A DNA stretch of 64,000 nucleotides from Albirhodobacter sp048262715 (GCA_048262715.1 JBLXEV010000001.1:248001-312000), one strand, 5' to 3'; positions 7,961 through 15,185 are shown, numbered from the stretch's first letter. Notes: generated by a model from the sequence alone, not told the origin. Numbers and translations: made by a program.

Positions 7961-8493
7961 ATCTCACCACCCCCTGCCGCCATCTTGCGCTCCCACTCCT
8001 CAGCGCTCAGCCGCACTGGCTCCGCATCGATCGATTTTGCAGGGCTCGCCTTATCCGGCGCGCCGATCACGGGCATGCCCATCTCTGCCGCGATCCGCTG
8101 GCGCTCTTCCACGCTCAGAACCTGCCGCTCTGGCTCAACTGGCTGCGGCTGCTCGGTCCGGTGCTTTGCCAAGATCCGTGCGCGTCTGGCGTCGATGATC
8201 TCACGGATGTGTCCGAAGTTTGGCCGCTTTCGCGGGTTGTCGATCACCCACTTTTTGCAAGCGCCCGTGATCTCATCCGGCGAATAGTTCTCTAGGCAAT
8301 CCATCCAATCGCGCGCCGTGATCTCGAGCTCAGCCTCGCTTGGCGTGGTGGTCCAGTAATTACCCAGCAGCGCACGCGCCCGCACACCGATCCAGAGGCG
8401 ATGCTTAGAACGATCCTGCGGCGCGAGCGATTGCGCGTAGAGCTGAATTGCTGGCGGCATCGCCGTGGCGTTGGTTGCTGTCATTGCGTTCAT
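7957..8493 (-). CDS. Phage replication-associated protein, possibly a helicase loader
   Basis: 178 residues. The middle part, WMDCLENYSPDEITGACKKW followed by NPRKRPNFGHIREII, is like small phage proteins next to replication initiators, some of which resemble loader/inhibitor proteins of replicative helicases. It lies directly after the DUF1376 gene and overlaps it by 89 bases with the start at 8493; in-frame ATGs at 8484 and 8460 shorten the overlap. The role in helicase loading is inferred from context and weak similarity only. Confidence 0.6.
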   Translation of the reverse strand: MNAMTATNATAMPPAIQLYAQSLAPQDRSKHRLWIGVRARALLGNYWTTTPSEAELEITARDWMDCLENYSPDEITGACKKWVIDNPRKRPNFGHIREIIDARRARILAKHRTEQPQPVEPERQVLSVEERQRIAAEMGMPVIGAPDKASPAKSIDAEPVRLSAEEWERKMAAGGGEI

Positions 8494-9349
8494 TTCGGCC
8501 TCCTGTCGGATCGATTGGGGTAAGCTGCGGTGCGCTCAGTTCGCCTGCGCGCTTGCGCATCGGCTTGGTGAAATATGAAAACGTGGCTGGCGGCCCGTCG
8601 CGCTTCTTCGCCATGACCTCGCGGATGACGGTTTCCTGATCGTCCAACGTCAGGCCCATCTCAGCCCAACGCCCTGCCTCTGCCATGTCCCCCGGATTGC
8701 CCAGCATCCGGCCCGTGGCGGTGATCCCGCTAGTCAGTCCCATCGCTGCGAGAAGACGTTCCCTCGGTGTCGGCTCGTCGGGCAGAATTTCGGATCGCGC
8801 GCCCGCGCTATCACCACCATGTTCTAATGTTGGGTTGTTGGGTTGTTGGGTTGGATATATCGGCGGTTTGTCCGTGGAGTTATCCGTGGAAAGTGCCACA
8901 TTGTTATTTTCCAATGAGTTATCCGAATTTTCGGCGTTTTCCTCGTTGAAGTCAGGCGCTCCCTGAGGTTCAGCGTAAGTGCTACTTTCTGGTGAGGTGC
9001 CGTTTTTCCGGTCGCTTTGAGCCTGCAAGAAACGCTCCACAAACGCAGCTTCTTCCCGCAATTTCTTCGATGTCAGGACGCCATTTTCGGAGATCAGGAA
9101 AGGTCTAATTGCGGGGCCAACGCGCGACTTCCAGAGGCGCGAAGACACCTTTGACACCCGCGCCAACCGCATATCGTCGTCCGGAAAATCGCACGTCTCA
9201 CGTGTCCACATCGCCATGATGATCATGATGTATGCGCCGATCTCGTCGGCACAGAGCATCTGCGTGTCGCGGTGAAATGCGTCCACCCAGATCGGGCAAG
9301 GCCTCTTGCCGCGCGCCTTCTTGGCGTTGAATGGCTCTTTTTCGGTCAT
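8405..9349 (-). CDS. DUF1376 phage replication protein (YdaU-like)
   Basis: 314 residues. Residues about 15 to 110 carry the DUF1376 pattern: WVDAFHRDTQMLCADEIGAY, then MAMWTRETCDFPDDD and RLWKSRVGPAI. A low-complexity Asn/Ser/Pro linker follows (about 120-175), partly made by a short tandem repeat, then a C-terminal domain. Such proteins are common in phage replication modules and are thought to be replisome organisers. It starts at ATG 9349, overlapping the HNH gene stop by one base (TGATG). Confidence 0.75.
   Translation of the reverse strand: MTEKEPFNAKKARGKRPCPIWVDAFHRDTQMLCADEIGAYIMIIMAMWTRETCDFPDDDMRLARVSKVSSRLWKSRVGPAIRPFLISENGVLTSKKLREEAAFVERFLQAQSDRKNGTSPESSTYAEPQGAPDFNEENAENSDNSLENNNVALSTDNSTDKPPIYPTQQPNNPTLEHGGDSAGARSEILPDEPTPRERLLAAMGLTSGITATGRMLGNPGDMAEAGRWAEMGLTLDDQETVIREVMAKKRDGPPATFSYFTKPMRKRAGELSAPQLTPIDPTGGRNERNDSNQRHGDAASNSALRAIARAAGSF
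8829..8854 (-). repeat. Short tandem repeat in the DUF1376 linker
   Basis: Three copies of an 8-base unit TTGGGTTG-like (plus strand) lie head to tail. In the protein they give a PTQQPNNPT segment inside the low-complexity linker. An 8-base unit shifts frame if gained or lost, so copy number may vary and alter the protein. Confidence 0.6.
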
Positions 9350-9651
9350 CAGTAATCACCCATCAATGAGCACGCGAACGACACAACCTGCATGTGGAGG
9401 TCGTCGACAAACTCGTCATAATCGCGCTTTCCCTTTGCCTGATTGCAGGCTCGGCATGCCGGAATCAGGTTCTCAACATCGTCGGTTCCGCCTTTTGCGC
9501 GTGGCGTGATGTGGTCCGTGGAGAGCGGCCCATCTGACTTGCAGTAGTGGCACTTGTGCCCATGCGCCCCGAAGGATTCCGCCTCAGCGCGGGTGAAGTT
9601 TGTCTTGGTCGGTCCGTTGTGAACCTTGAAGAAGTCCCGCTGTGCTCTCAT
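9349..9651 (-). CDS. HNH endonuclease, small free-standing type
   Basis: 100 residues with all parts of the HNH fold: CHYCKSDGPLSTDHITPRAK, then GGTDDVENLIPACRACNQAK. The two CxxC pairs bind a structural zinc ion and the DH...N...  residues form the catalytic site. It sits between the DnaA-like gene (ATGA overlap at 9648-9651) and the DUF1376 gene. Small HNH proteins in phages may assist packaging or recombination or be mobile; here it is within the replication genes, far from terminase. Confidence 0.85.
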   Translation of the reverse strand: MRAQRDFFKVHNGPTKTNFTRAEAESFGAHGHKCHYCKSDGPLSTDHITPRAKGGTDDVENLIPACRACNQAKGKRDYDEFVDDLHMQVVSFACSLMGDY

Positions 9652-9947
9652 CCCTCACCCCCAGCCCGCGCCGCCGAAGCCCGCAAGCCATGCACAACTG
9701 TGCTGTGATCGAGCCCGAAGAACCGACCGATACGGGGCAGCGAATAGCCCAGCCCGTCGCGGATCCGGCGCATTGCATCCTGCCGCGCGTGGGCAATGTG
9801 ATGCGTTGTGCCGGTCATGATCTCATTTGCCGTGATGCCAGCCCGTGCAGCCTCGTCAGCGGCTATGATCGCCATCGGTGCAGGCATGGACCGCGCGGGG
9901 CCAGCAACGACCCTCACAGTGGCGGCTAGGAACGTGGCGCGGCTCAT
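9648..9947 (-). CDS. DnaA domain-IV-like DNA-binding protein
   Basis: 99 residues. The C-terminal 60, with HARQDAMRRIRDGLGYSLPR then IGRFFGLDHSTVVHGLRA, match the DNA-binding domain of DnaA, including the LDHSTVVHG signature close to the DHTTV motif that contacts DnaA boxes. The AAA+ domain is missing, so it cannot act as a full initiator. It may bind DnaA boxes in the phage origin or compete with host DnaA. ATGA overlaps at both ends place it inside the early leftward operon. Confidence 0.78.
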   Translation of the reverse strand: MSRATFLAATVRVVAGPARSMPAPMAIIAADEAARAGITANEIMTGTTHHIAHARQDAMRRIRDGLGYSLPRIGRFFGLDHSTVVHGLRASAARAGGEG

Positions 9948-11428
9948 GCTGTTACCTCGCCAATGACGGATGTGAAGGCTTCGATGAATTTCGCGGCGGC
10001 TTGCGGAACGATTGCGTTGCCGTAACCGCGCAATCGCACCACTCGGGCGGGTATCCCATGAGCCAGCGGGAATGTGCCGGGTTCAACTGGCCTCCACTTT
10101 CCATCCCGGCAGAAGAGCCAGTCAGGATCTCTCCATGGGTTTTGATCCGCGCCGGGCCATCCGGCGTTGACCACGCCGTCAAGTCCTGAATGTTGTGGCC
10201 CGCCACGTCCTTCCCCAAAAGCGCCTCTGTCTTGCGGCTGTAGTCCGTATTCCCCGCCATGTTGTTGCCGTTCATGGCCGACGAACCCGCTTGCGGTGTC
10301 GGCCAGCCTGTCATGCCCGCCAAATGGTTCAGACTCACACTCACCTTGCGCCCGTCCGGCGTCACGCCCGTTGCGCTCAAGCCCGCGCTGCTCTGTGAGC
10401 CCATCGCGTTCCCGACTGTCGGTGTCGGCCAGCCCGCCACCCCCACAAGCATCGATAGCTCGATCGACTTCCCGATCTCCTTCCGGCGCTGGATTGCAGG
10501 GCTGTCCCAAGACCCCCGATCCCGGTTGTCTGCCGCTGTCGGCGTCGGCCAGCCGGATAGGACCGCTGCATTTGGGACCGTATCCGCTGGGTGTCCCTTC
10601 CGATCCTGCCGACCCGCTCCGCTCTCCCCTTTGAAGTCCCTCGTCGCCGGTGTCGGCCAGCCGCATATCAGCGCCGCTTGTCCCGTATCCTGCGGCCCGC
10701 CCTTCCTTGCGATTTCCGATAGCGCGCCCTCGATCGTTCGCACGTTCTTCTCGCCGTCCGCTGTGCGCGGTGTCGGCCAGCCCGCAAGCATCGTCGCCAC
10801 CGTCTGCAAGTCCTGTCCGCCCTGACCGTGGATTCCCGGACTGTTGGCATTTTGAGATTTTGGTGTCGGCCAGCCCGTCAATAGCGCCGAAAAATGTTCG
10901 CTGGCGGATATGGAAGCCGCCGATGCCCGCAGCCGGTATATCTGACGCCCCAACGGCGTAGTGTGCTGCTTCCAGACGGTCTTGTAGATCATCGAGCCAC
11001 GCCCATTCAGGCGCTCTTGCAGCCGCTTTTCGAGCGCCGCTTGCAGCCTTTCCGAAGACAGCCGCGCTGGCGACTTGCTCGCCAAACAGCACTCGGGGGC
11101 GGCAGGCCCTGACCAAGCTGATAAAATGGGGGGCGAGGTGACGCGCATCAGATCTTCCAAGCCCTGCGCCAGCCGCGCTAAACGGCTGACAGGGAGGGGA
11201 TCCTGTCCAGACTGGTCGATCATCCGGCCATCCGGCGAGGCGCAGGGCATAGCTCCATCCGCCGATCCCTGCGAAGAAGTGGCATTGGGTAAAGCCTCGC
11301 AATTCATCAGGCTGAACATCGAGAATTGATCGGTCATCTACTTCTCCATCCGCGATCAGGCCGCGCTTGATGAGTTCGCGCAGCCATGCCGCCGCCTTTG
11401 GGTCAAATTCGTTGTAATAGGCGCTCAT
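9944..11428 (-). CDS. DNA cytosine C5 methyltransferase with LADT repeats
   Basis: 494 residues from the ATG at 11428, which overlaps the RusA-like stop as ATGA; an open frame extends to 11476. Motif I is FAGIGG (52-57), motif IV is SPPCQPFS with catalytic Cys80, motif VI is GEQV, motif VIII is HIRQRTFF (173-180) and the C-terminal motif is RGYGNAIVPQ (467-476). Between them, residues 186-380 form a low-complexity region with six LADT/LADA repeats where the target-recognition domain would lie. It likely protects phage DNA from host restriction or modifies expression. A second long frame overlaps it. Confidence 0.88.
   Translation of the reverse strand: MSAYYNEFDPKAAAWLRELIKRGLIADGEVDDRSILDVQPDELRGFTQCHFFAGIGGWSYALRLAGWPDDRPVWTGSPPCQPFSAAGAGLGRSDARHLAPHFISLVRACRPRVLFGEQVASAAVFGKAASGARKAAARAPEWAWLDDLQDRLEAAHYAVGASDIPAAGIGGFHIRQRTFFGAIDGLADTKISKCQQSGNPRSGRTGLADGGDDACGLADTAHSGRREERANDRGRAIGNRKEGRAAGYGTSGADMRLADTGDEGLQRGERSGSAGSEGTPSGYGPKCSGPIRLADADSGRQPGSGVLGQPCNPAPEGDREVDRAIDACGGGGLADTDSRERDGLTEQRGLERNGRDAGRAQGECESEPFGGHDRLADTASGFVGHERQQHGGEYGLQPQDRGAFGEGRGGPQHSGLDGVVNAGWPGADQNPWRDPDWLFCRDGKWRPVEPGTFPLAHGIPARVVRLRGYGNAIVPQAAAKFIEAFTSVIGEVTA
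9952..11337 (-). CDS. Overlapping frame with GWPTP repeats (possible second product)
   Basis: 461 codons with an ATG at 11337, in a different frame of the methyltransferase gene on the same strand. GWPTP occurs at residues 155, 186, 226, 262, 302 and 344, and the C-terminus reads NPAHSRWLMGYPPEW. From memory, WPTP repeats and an LNPxxxxWLMGxPxxW ending occur in some phage methyltransferase-like proteins, so this frame may be a true alternative tail rather than chance. No clear ribosome binding site decides it. It might be reached by a frameshift from the catalytic domain, or not be translated at all. Confidence 0.35.
   Translation of the reverse strand: MTDQFSMFSLMNCEALPNATSSQGSADGAMPCASPDGRMIDQSGQDPLPVSRLARLAQGLEDLMRVTSPPILSAWSGPAAPECCLASKSPARLSSERLQAALEKRLQERLNGRGSMIYKTVWKQHTTPLGRQIYRLRASAASISASEHFSALLTGWPTPKSQNANSPGIHGQGGQDLQTVATMLAGWPTPRTADGEKNVRTIEGALSEIARKGGPQDTGQAALICGWPTPATRDFKGESGAGRQDRKGHPADTVPNAAVLSGWPTPTAADNRDRGSWDSPAIQRRKEIGKSIELSMLVGVAGWPTPTVGNAMGSQSSAGLSATGVTPDGRKVSVSLNHLAGMTGWPTPQAGSSAMNGNNMAGNTDYSRKTEALLGKDVAGHNIQDLTAWSTPDGPARIKTHGEILTGSSAGMESGGQLNPAHSRWLMGYPPEWCDCAVTATQSFRKPPRNSSKPSHPSLAR
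10295..10875 (-). repeat. Six in-phase 14-bp repeats inside the methyltransferase gene
   Basis: GGCTGGCCGACACC (minus strand) or a one-base variant occurs at 10875-10862, 10782-10769, 10662-10649, 10554-10541, 10434-10421 and 10308-10295. Spacings are 93, 120, 108, 120 and 126 bases, all multiples of three. In the methyltransferase frame each reads LADT (LADA once); in the overlapping frame each reads GWPTP. The spacers differ from each other. Confidence 0.9.
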
Positions 11429-11883
11429 TCCAGCCCCTCCCCATGCCCCGGCAGCGCGGCGACCCCGCCGCAACACCCGACAGCATCCGGCATGATCCGG
11501 CGATGCAGCTCTGCATAGCCATCGCGCGGCGAATGCTCGGTGATCGTCACGACCACACGACCGCCCTTGATCGGCGCCGAAAACTCCACGGGCCAGACAC
11601 AGGCGAATGTCTTGTCATCCATCCCCAAAGCGTCCGCGATGCCGTCGATAGCGGCCTTCTGCGTGTGTGGCATGTTCTGCATGTCAGGCAGCGCCTTGGT
11701 GCAGGGGTGGAATGCGAATGTGAGGCGCGGACGGATCAGGCCAGCACGCTTGACGCCAGCCTCCAGCGCGAGCGCGTGGGCCTCTTGGCGAGCCTTGGCG
11801 ATAGATTGCGACTTTGGCCGCCAGTGGCCGCGCCAATTGGCCCAGAGCGGGCGCGCAGGCCATGAGAGGTGAAGCTGGGTCAC
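11425..11883 (-). CDS. RusA-like Holliday junction resolvase
   Basis: 152 residues. LSWPARPLWANWRGHWR at the start and AAIDGIADALGMDDKTF in the middle match the RusA fold: the conserved acidic residues that bind magnesium lie in LPDMQN and in the GMDDK segment. RusA cuts four-way DNA junctions formed in phage recombination and replication. It overlaps both neighbours by ATGA. The tail after residue 125 (Gly/Cys-rich) is less typical. Confidence 0.7.
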   Translation of the reverse strand: MTQLHLSWPARPLWANWRGHWRPKSQSIAKARQEAHALALEAGVKRAGLIRPRLTFAFHPCTKALPDMQNMPHTQKAAIDGIADALGMDDKTFACVWPVEFSAPIKGGRVVVTITEHSPRDGYAELHRRIMPDAVGCCGGVAALPGHGEGLE

Positions 11884-12386
11884 GTCCGAGCACCCTTCGC
11901 GGCCCGCTCCACCCGCCGCAGCTCCAGCACATCGTCATAAGCCTGCGTTGGACTGCGCCCAATCCGCTCAGCCACCCGACGCGCGGTCTCCTTCGCTGTG
12001 AGATCCTCGCCATTCGCCGCAGCTTCGGACTGCACCGCAGCCACATGGATCGCCACTTTCGCCAAACGCGTTTCACGCTCGGCCCGTTGCTGCGATCCGC
12101 TCTTCCATGTTCCCAACACGGGCGCGCACTTTTCCGCCTTCGCGATCAGCGCGGCCTCGAACGCCTCGAATCGATCCGCTGCCGGTTCAGCCCGCCGCAA
12201 CGCCGGACGCGCGCCGATGCGGCCCGAGAGCCAGACAGGATCGCGAGGCTTGATGGCGAATGTGGGTTCTGTGGGTGCTGGCGCGGGCGGTGTGGGGGCG
12301 GCTTCCCACGGCGCGCGCGGTAGGGTGACGTTGTTGGCGCGGATGCGCTCACCGGCTTGGAATTCGCGGGTGATTGTGGCGGTCAT
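11880..12386 (-). CDS. Phage protein of unknown function, 168 residues
   Basis: Residues 25-45 are Pro/Ala-rich. The C-terminal 50 residues, with TAKETARRVAERIGRSPTQA, look like a helix-turn-helix, suggesting DNA binding. No named family recognised. ATGA overlaps on both sides tie it to the leftward early operon between the regulatory gene and the RusA-like gene. Confidence 0.6.
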   Translation of the reverse strand: MTATITREFQAGERIRANNVTLPRAPWEAAPTPPAPAPTEPTFAIKPRDPVWLSGRIGARPALRRAEPAADRFEAFEAALIAKAEKCAPVLGTWKSGSQQRAERETRLAKVAIHVAAVQSEAAANGEDLTAKETARRVAERIGRSPTQAYDDVLELRRVERAAKGART

Positions 12387-12799
12387 TGCTCACCCCCTTC
12401 CATCGCGTGCACAGCTTCCATCAGTGACGAAAGCGCAGATTGTGCCTCTGCCCCCTCCTTGCGCAGAGCGGTCGCATCGCCACTGGAGAGCATCGCAAAG
12501 ATCGCTGGAGCGATATCCGCTTGTTCCCGCAGGGCCTCATCAATCAGACGGTTGATATTGTCGCGCTTCGGGCAAGTGCTGCGGCGTGCAGCGAGCATGT
12601 CGGTGATCGGGAAGCGGCCAAGCGCATCCTCCAGTGCCGCCCAGTGATGCACCTGCAAGGGCAGATCGCCCGACGCCTGCTTGCTGATCGTGGACTTCGC
12701 CACGCCGAGCAGCGCGGCCGCCGCGTCCATCCCGCCGAAATCTTTGACGAGCTGTCCGTAGATGGTGCGGATAGCAGGGCCTTCGTAAACTCTGGTCAT
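12383..12799 (-). CDS. Phage HTH regulatory protein
   Basis: 138 residues from the ATG at 12799 (a longer frame to 12838 lacks support). The N-terminal third has a helix-turn-helix-like pattern, GGMDAAAALLGVAKSTISKQ, and the rest is helical. Its place directly after the cro-like gene is that of CII- or replication-regulator-type proteins in lambdoid phages, but I see no specific CII signature. It ends in an ATGA overlap with the next gene. Confidence 0.6.
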   Translation of the reverse strand: MTRVYEGPAIRTIYGQLVKDFGGMDAAAALLGVAKSTISKQASGDLPLQVHHWAALEDALGRFPITDMLAARRSTCPKRDNINRLIDEALREQADIAPAIFAMLSSGDATALRKEGAEAQSALSSLMEAVHAMEGGEQ

Positions 12800-12901
12800 A
12801 GGGCTACCTCGGAAACGGGGTTTTCTTGTCGCTCCCACCGATCAGCGCCAGACAGGCAGCATGGAAAGGGAAACGGCATGTTGAATGGAGAAAGGGCGGC
12901 C

Positions 12902-13120
12902 TTAGGCTGCCGCCCCTTTGGATTGGATCTTGGAGCGATTGGCTCGCATGAAGGCGCGCAGCTTCTTCTCGGTCTCAGGCCAGACGCGGCCATTCGAGCG
13001 GAGACGGGCGACAACCTCGGAGTTTCCAACAGCGGCCTTTCCGAAATAGGTTGGACCCATTCCGGAGCGCTCAAGGAAAGCGTCGATTTCTTCGATAAGG
13101 GTTTTCTGATGCTTGCTCAT
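12902..13120 (-). CDS. Cro-like repressor
   Basis: 72 residues with a single compact HTH region (TYFGKAAVGNSEVVARLR). It is transcribed away from the CI-like gene across a shared operator region and is the first gene of the leftward lytic operon, which is the position of cro. A purine-rich AAGAGGA lies upstream of the ATG and overlaps the first operator, so repressor or Cro binding could also affect the leader. Assignment as Cro rests on size, HTH and layout. Confidence 0.72.
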   Translation of the reverse strand: MSKHQKTLIEEIDAFLERSGMGPTYFGKAAVGNSEVVARLRSNGRVWPETEKKLRAFMRANRSKIQSKGAAA

Positions 13121-13130
13121 GGGTGCAATG

Positions 13131-13199
13131 TATCCTCTTTAGCGGATACATCAAGCGAATTCGATAGAGGACGTGCAAAAGCATCCTCGTTCGAGGACA
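13131..13199. promoter_or_regulatory. Three-site operator region between cro and cI
   Basis: Three related 18-bp sites: 13131-13148 (TATCCTCTTTAGCGGATA), 13156-13173 (CGAATTCGATAGAGGACG, reverse orientation, one weak half) and 13182-13199 (CATCCTCGTTCGAGGACA). Centres are 25 and 26 bases apart. The shared half-site is ATCCTC/GAGGAT. The third site overlaps the GAGG that precedes the CI start. This is the arrangement of a lambda-type right operator. Confidence 0.75.
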
Positions 13200-13207
13200 A
13201 TTCGCCT

Positions 13208-13516
13208 ATGGAAAACGACGATTGGAAGGCGCGCCTCGAGCGGGCCATCAAGGAAAATGGGGCCTCAAAGCGTAAGGTGTCTCTCGATGCCGGACGTGGC
13301 CCGGGCTATGTCCACTCGATATTGTCCGAGGGGAAAGACCCATCAGTTCAGCACCTCATGGAGGTCTGCAAAGTCCTCGGTGTCAGCCTTCAGTACATCC
13401 TGTTTGGGTATCAGATAACGCCGGAGACTGAGCGCCTTCTTGGGATATTTGAGAATCGCCCTGAGACGCGGGATGGCATCCTGAAATTGCTGGACAGCCA
13501 AGACTTGCCTCGATGA
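13208..13516 (+). CDS. CI-like repressor, short HTH_3/XRE type
   Basis: 102 residues from the ATG at 13208, the first start after the operators; GAGG lies 11 bases upstream. Residues 15-60 form an XRE helix-turn-helix (SKRKVSLDAGRGPGYVHSIL, then SVQHLMEVCKVLGVS). There is no LexA/CI-type peptidase domain, so induction cannot follow RecA-stimulated self-cleavage; another trigger is needed. It is divergent from the cro-like gene. It most likely maintains lysogeny by binding the five operators. Confidence 0.78.
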   Translation: MENDDWKARLERAIKENGASKRKVSLDAGRGPGYVHSILSEGKDPSVQHLMEVCKVLGVSLQYILFGYQITPETERLLGIFENRPETRDGILKLLDSQDLPR

Positions 13517-13720
13517 GGTCAGAGATATTTGTCAACGCGGGAGCGCTGGCATTGGAAATCAATCTACAGAATACGGAAACCTTCATCGCCACCCCCTAGC
13601 CAAAGCCTACAGCCAGAGGCGGTGAGAACGCAACAAGAACAAACGGCATAGTCGAAAGTCATTTCGCGCTGAATTAGCATAGATAAATAGCATAATACGC
13701 AATGAATTATGGGTGAAAGC
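13517..13720. other. AT-rich intergenic region before the cargo block
   Basis: No convincing gene. From about 13660 it becomes clearly richer in A+T (TTAGCATAGATAAATAGCAT), and CATAAT at 13691-13696 could be a -10 box for the lipoprotein gene, though no good -35 is visible. The composition change marks the left border of a block acquired separately from the phage core. Confidence 0.4.
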
Positions 13721-14068
13721 ATGAATAAGTTTGTTTTATCACTGCCACTTCTAGCGCTTTCGGCGTGCGGTGGAATCTCCTACGCGATGAACAATTATCA
13801 CGGGGTTGAGGTTGTCACCTTCGAGGATTCGGAAGACAAATGGCGCATCTTCGACAAGCCGGAGGAGGGTCGCGCGATGGTCACACCGTCAATCCTTCGG
13901 TCATCCGTGAATGGCTCGACCTATGGGGCGACGGCTGCGGAGGTGGCGAAGTTTCAGGGGGCCGCTCAGTCGTATATCGCGGGGACGGGCCGCACATGCA
14001 CAATCACCTCAACGAACAAGGTTCTGCCCTTGCAGTATGAGTTCTTCTACACATGCAAGGGCAAGTGA
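13721..14068 (+). CDS. Small lipoprotein, probable lysogeny-expressed cargo gene
   Basis: 115 residues from the ATG at 13721 (an ATG at 13709 is in frame). The signal peptide MNKFVLSLPLLALSAC ends in a lipobox (LSAC), so Cys16 should be lipid-modified and the protein anchored in the membrane. The mature part has two more Cys residues near the C-terminus. No family recognised. It follows the repressor on the same strand within a lower-GC block, the usual setting of a moron gene expressed in the lysogen. Confidence 0.65.
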   Translation: MNKFVLSLPLLALSACGGISYAMNNYHGVEVVTFEDSEDKWRIFDKPEEGRAMVTPSILRSSVNGSTYGATAAEVAKFQGAAQSYIAGTGRTCTITSTNKVLPLQYEFFYTCKGK

Positions 14069-14069
14069 C

Positions 14070-14138
14070 ATGTCAGAGCAAGAAATCGGGAAGCCCGTAA
14101 AGCTGAGCTTACCCACAGAATTTGTGAGGAAGGTATGA
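14070..14138 (+). CDS. Possible 22-residue leader peptide before the RhuM gene
   Basis: MSEQEIGKPVKLSLPTEFVR and two further residues. It starts one base after the lipoprotein stop and ends in an ATGA overlap with the next gene, so translation could run through all three. There is no other evidence that it is made. Confidence 0.35.
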   Translation: MSEQEIGKPVKLSLPTEFVRKV

Positions 14139-14875
14139 CGATGCGAGCTTTGTCAGATGATAGCTTTGAAGTTGTCCAATACGCAGCTCAGGGGGAGTTG
14201 GATCCCGTAGATTTCCGGCTCGACCCTGAAGATCAGACAATCTGGGCGACGCAGGCACAAATTGGTGCACTTTTTGATACGGCACAGCAAAACATATCTT
14301 ACCACCTCGGGAAGGTGTTCGAAGATGGCGAGTTAGATGAGGTGAGCAATACAAAGAAAGTTGGTATTGCTACCTCCTCAAAGCCCGTAACGATTTACAG
14401 CTTGGATGCAGTTATTTCGGTCGGATATCGAGTTAACTCTAAGGCTGCGACTCGCTTCCGCCAGTGGTCCACCAGCACGATCAAGGCCTATATCGAGCAA
14501 GGCTATGTGATCAACGAGAGAGCCCTTCGGGATTCTCCACAGAAGCTAAATAAACTTGCCGCCGAAATCCGCGCCTTACGAGCTGAAGAGAAGCAAATAT
14601 ATGCAAAAGTCAGGGAGTGCTTCCGCATCAGCGCTTCCGATTACGAGCCGAATTCAAAGGCCGTAAAGAAATTCTACGCACTACTTCAAGATAAATTTCA
14701 CCACGCAATCACCGGCATGGAAAGCTCAAAACTCATCTTGGATCGTGTGGATCACATGCGAGACAACATGGGGGTAATCTCGTTCGCAGGAAAGACGCCA
14801 ACGATTGCGGAGGCGTCAACAGCCAAGAACCTGCTTAACGCCGAAGAGTTATACCGCGTTCACATGCTGTCCTAA
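14135..14875 (+). CDS. RhuM family protein (virulence RhuM / Fic-associated type)
   Basis: 246 residues. IWATQAQIGALFDTAQQNIS, then YSLDAVISVGYRVNSKAATR and FRQWSTSTIKAYIEQGYVI, are the strongly conserved segments of the RhuM family (length 240-340 residues). Family members are common in genomic islands and prophages; the molecular role is not settled, though the N-terminus resembles a DNA-binding fold. It has GAGGAAGG upstream. Its composition is less GC-rich than the phage core. It probably is cargo expressed in the lysogen rather than a phage growth gene. Confidence 0.82.
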   Translation: MTMRALSDDSFEVVQYAAQGELDPVDFRLDPEDQTIWATQAQIGALFDTAQQNISYHLGKVFEDGELDEVSNTKKVGIATSSKPVTIYSLDAVISVGYRVNSKAATRFRQWSTSTIKAYIEQGYVINERALRDSPQKLNKLAAEIRALRAEEKQIYAKVRECFRISASDYEPNSKAVKKFYALLQDKFHHAITGMESSKLILDRVDHMRDNMGVISFAGKTPTIAEASTAKNLLNAEELYRVHMLS

Positions 14876-14920
14876 CAGTTCCTTCTTTTCGCTGAATCCA
14901 CTGCGCTGGCACAAAAGAAA

Positions 14921-15157
14921 ATGACTATGGACTCCCTGCACAACCAGCTCGACAGACTCCTCGAGCTGAATGATTATCAAGTCTTCTCGGGATGGAAGGC
15001 GTTTATCAAGGGAGATGCCGAGCGTCACGCGCGGCAGGAAGTCGGGCTATACAAGAAGCGCCTCAAGATAGAATCTCTAGGTGTCACATATGATGAGGAT
15101 GCGTTGGCAGACGGCGAGTATGATGAAATGCTAGTTGATTGGGTAACCGCTCCCTAA
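14921..15157 (+). CDS. Small acidic protein of unknown function, 78 residues
   Basis: Starts MTMDSLHNQLDRLLELNDYQ and ends with an acidic tail (DEDALADGEYDEML). No recognised motif. It follows the RhuM gene after 45 bases on the same strand and is followed by a clear terminator, so it is the last gene of the cargo/repressor transcript. The short frame and lack of family likeness keep confidence moderate. Confidence 0.5.
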   Translation: MTMDSLHNQLDRLLELNDYQVFSGWKAFIKGDAERHARQEVGLYKKRLKIESLGVTYDEDALADGEYDEMLVDWVTAP

Positions 15158-15185
15158 ACACATATAACTCATCACCACCTCATAG

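Noticed and set aside
10259..10825. Plus-strand open frame with GVGQP repeats across the methyltransferase gene
   Set aside because: It is the reverse reading of the same 14-bp repeat, lacks a start context and resembles no family I know.
10295..10875. CRISPR-like spaced repeats
   Set aside because: The units are only 14 bp, spacings vary from 93 to 126 bases, all keep a coding frame, and there are no cas genes.
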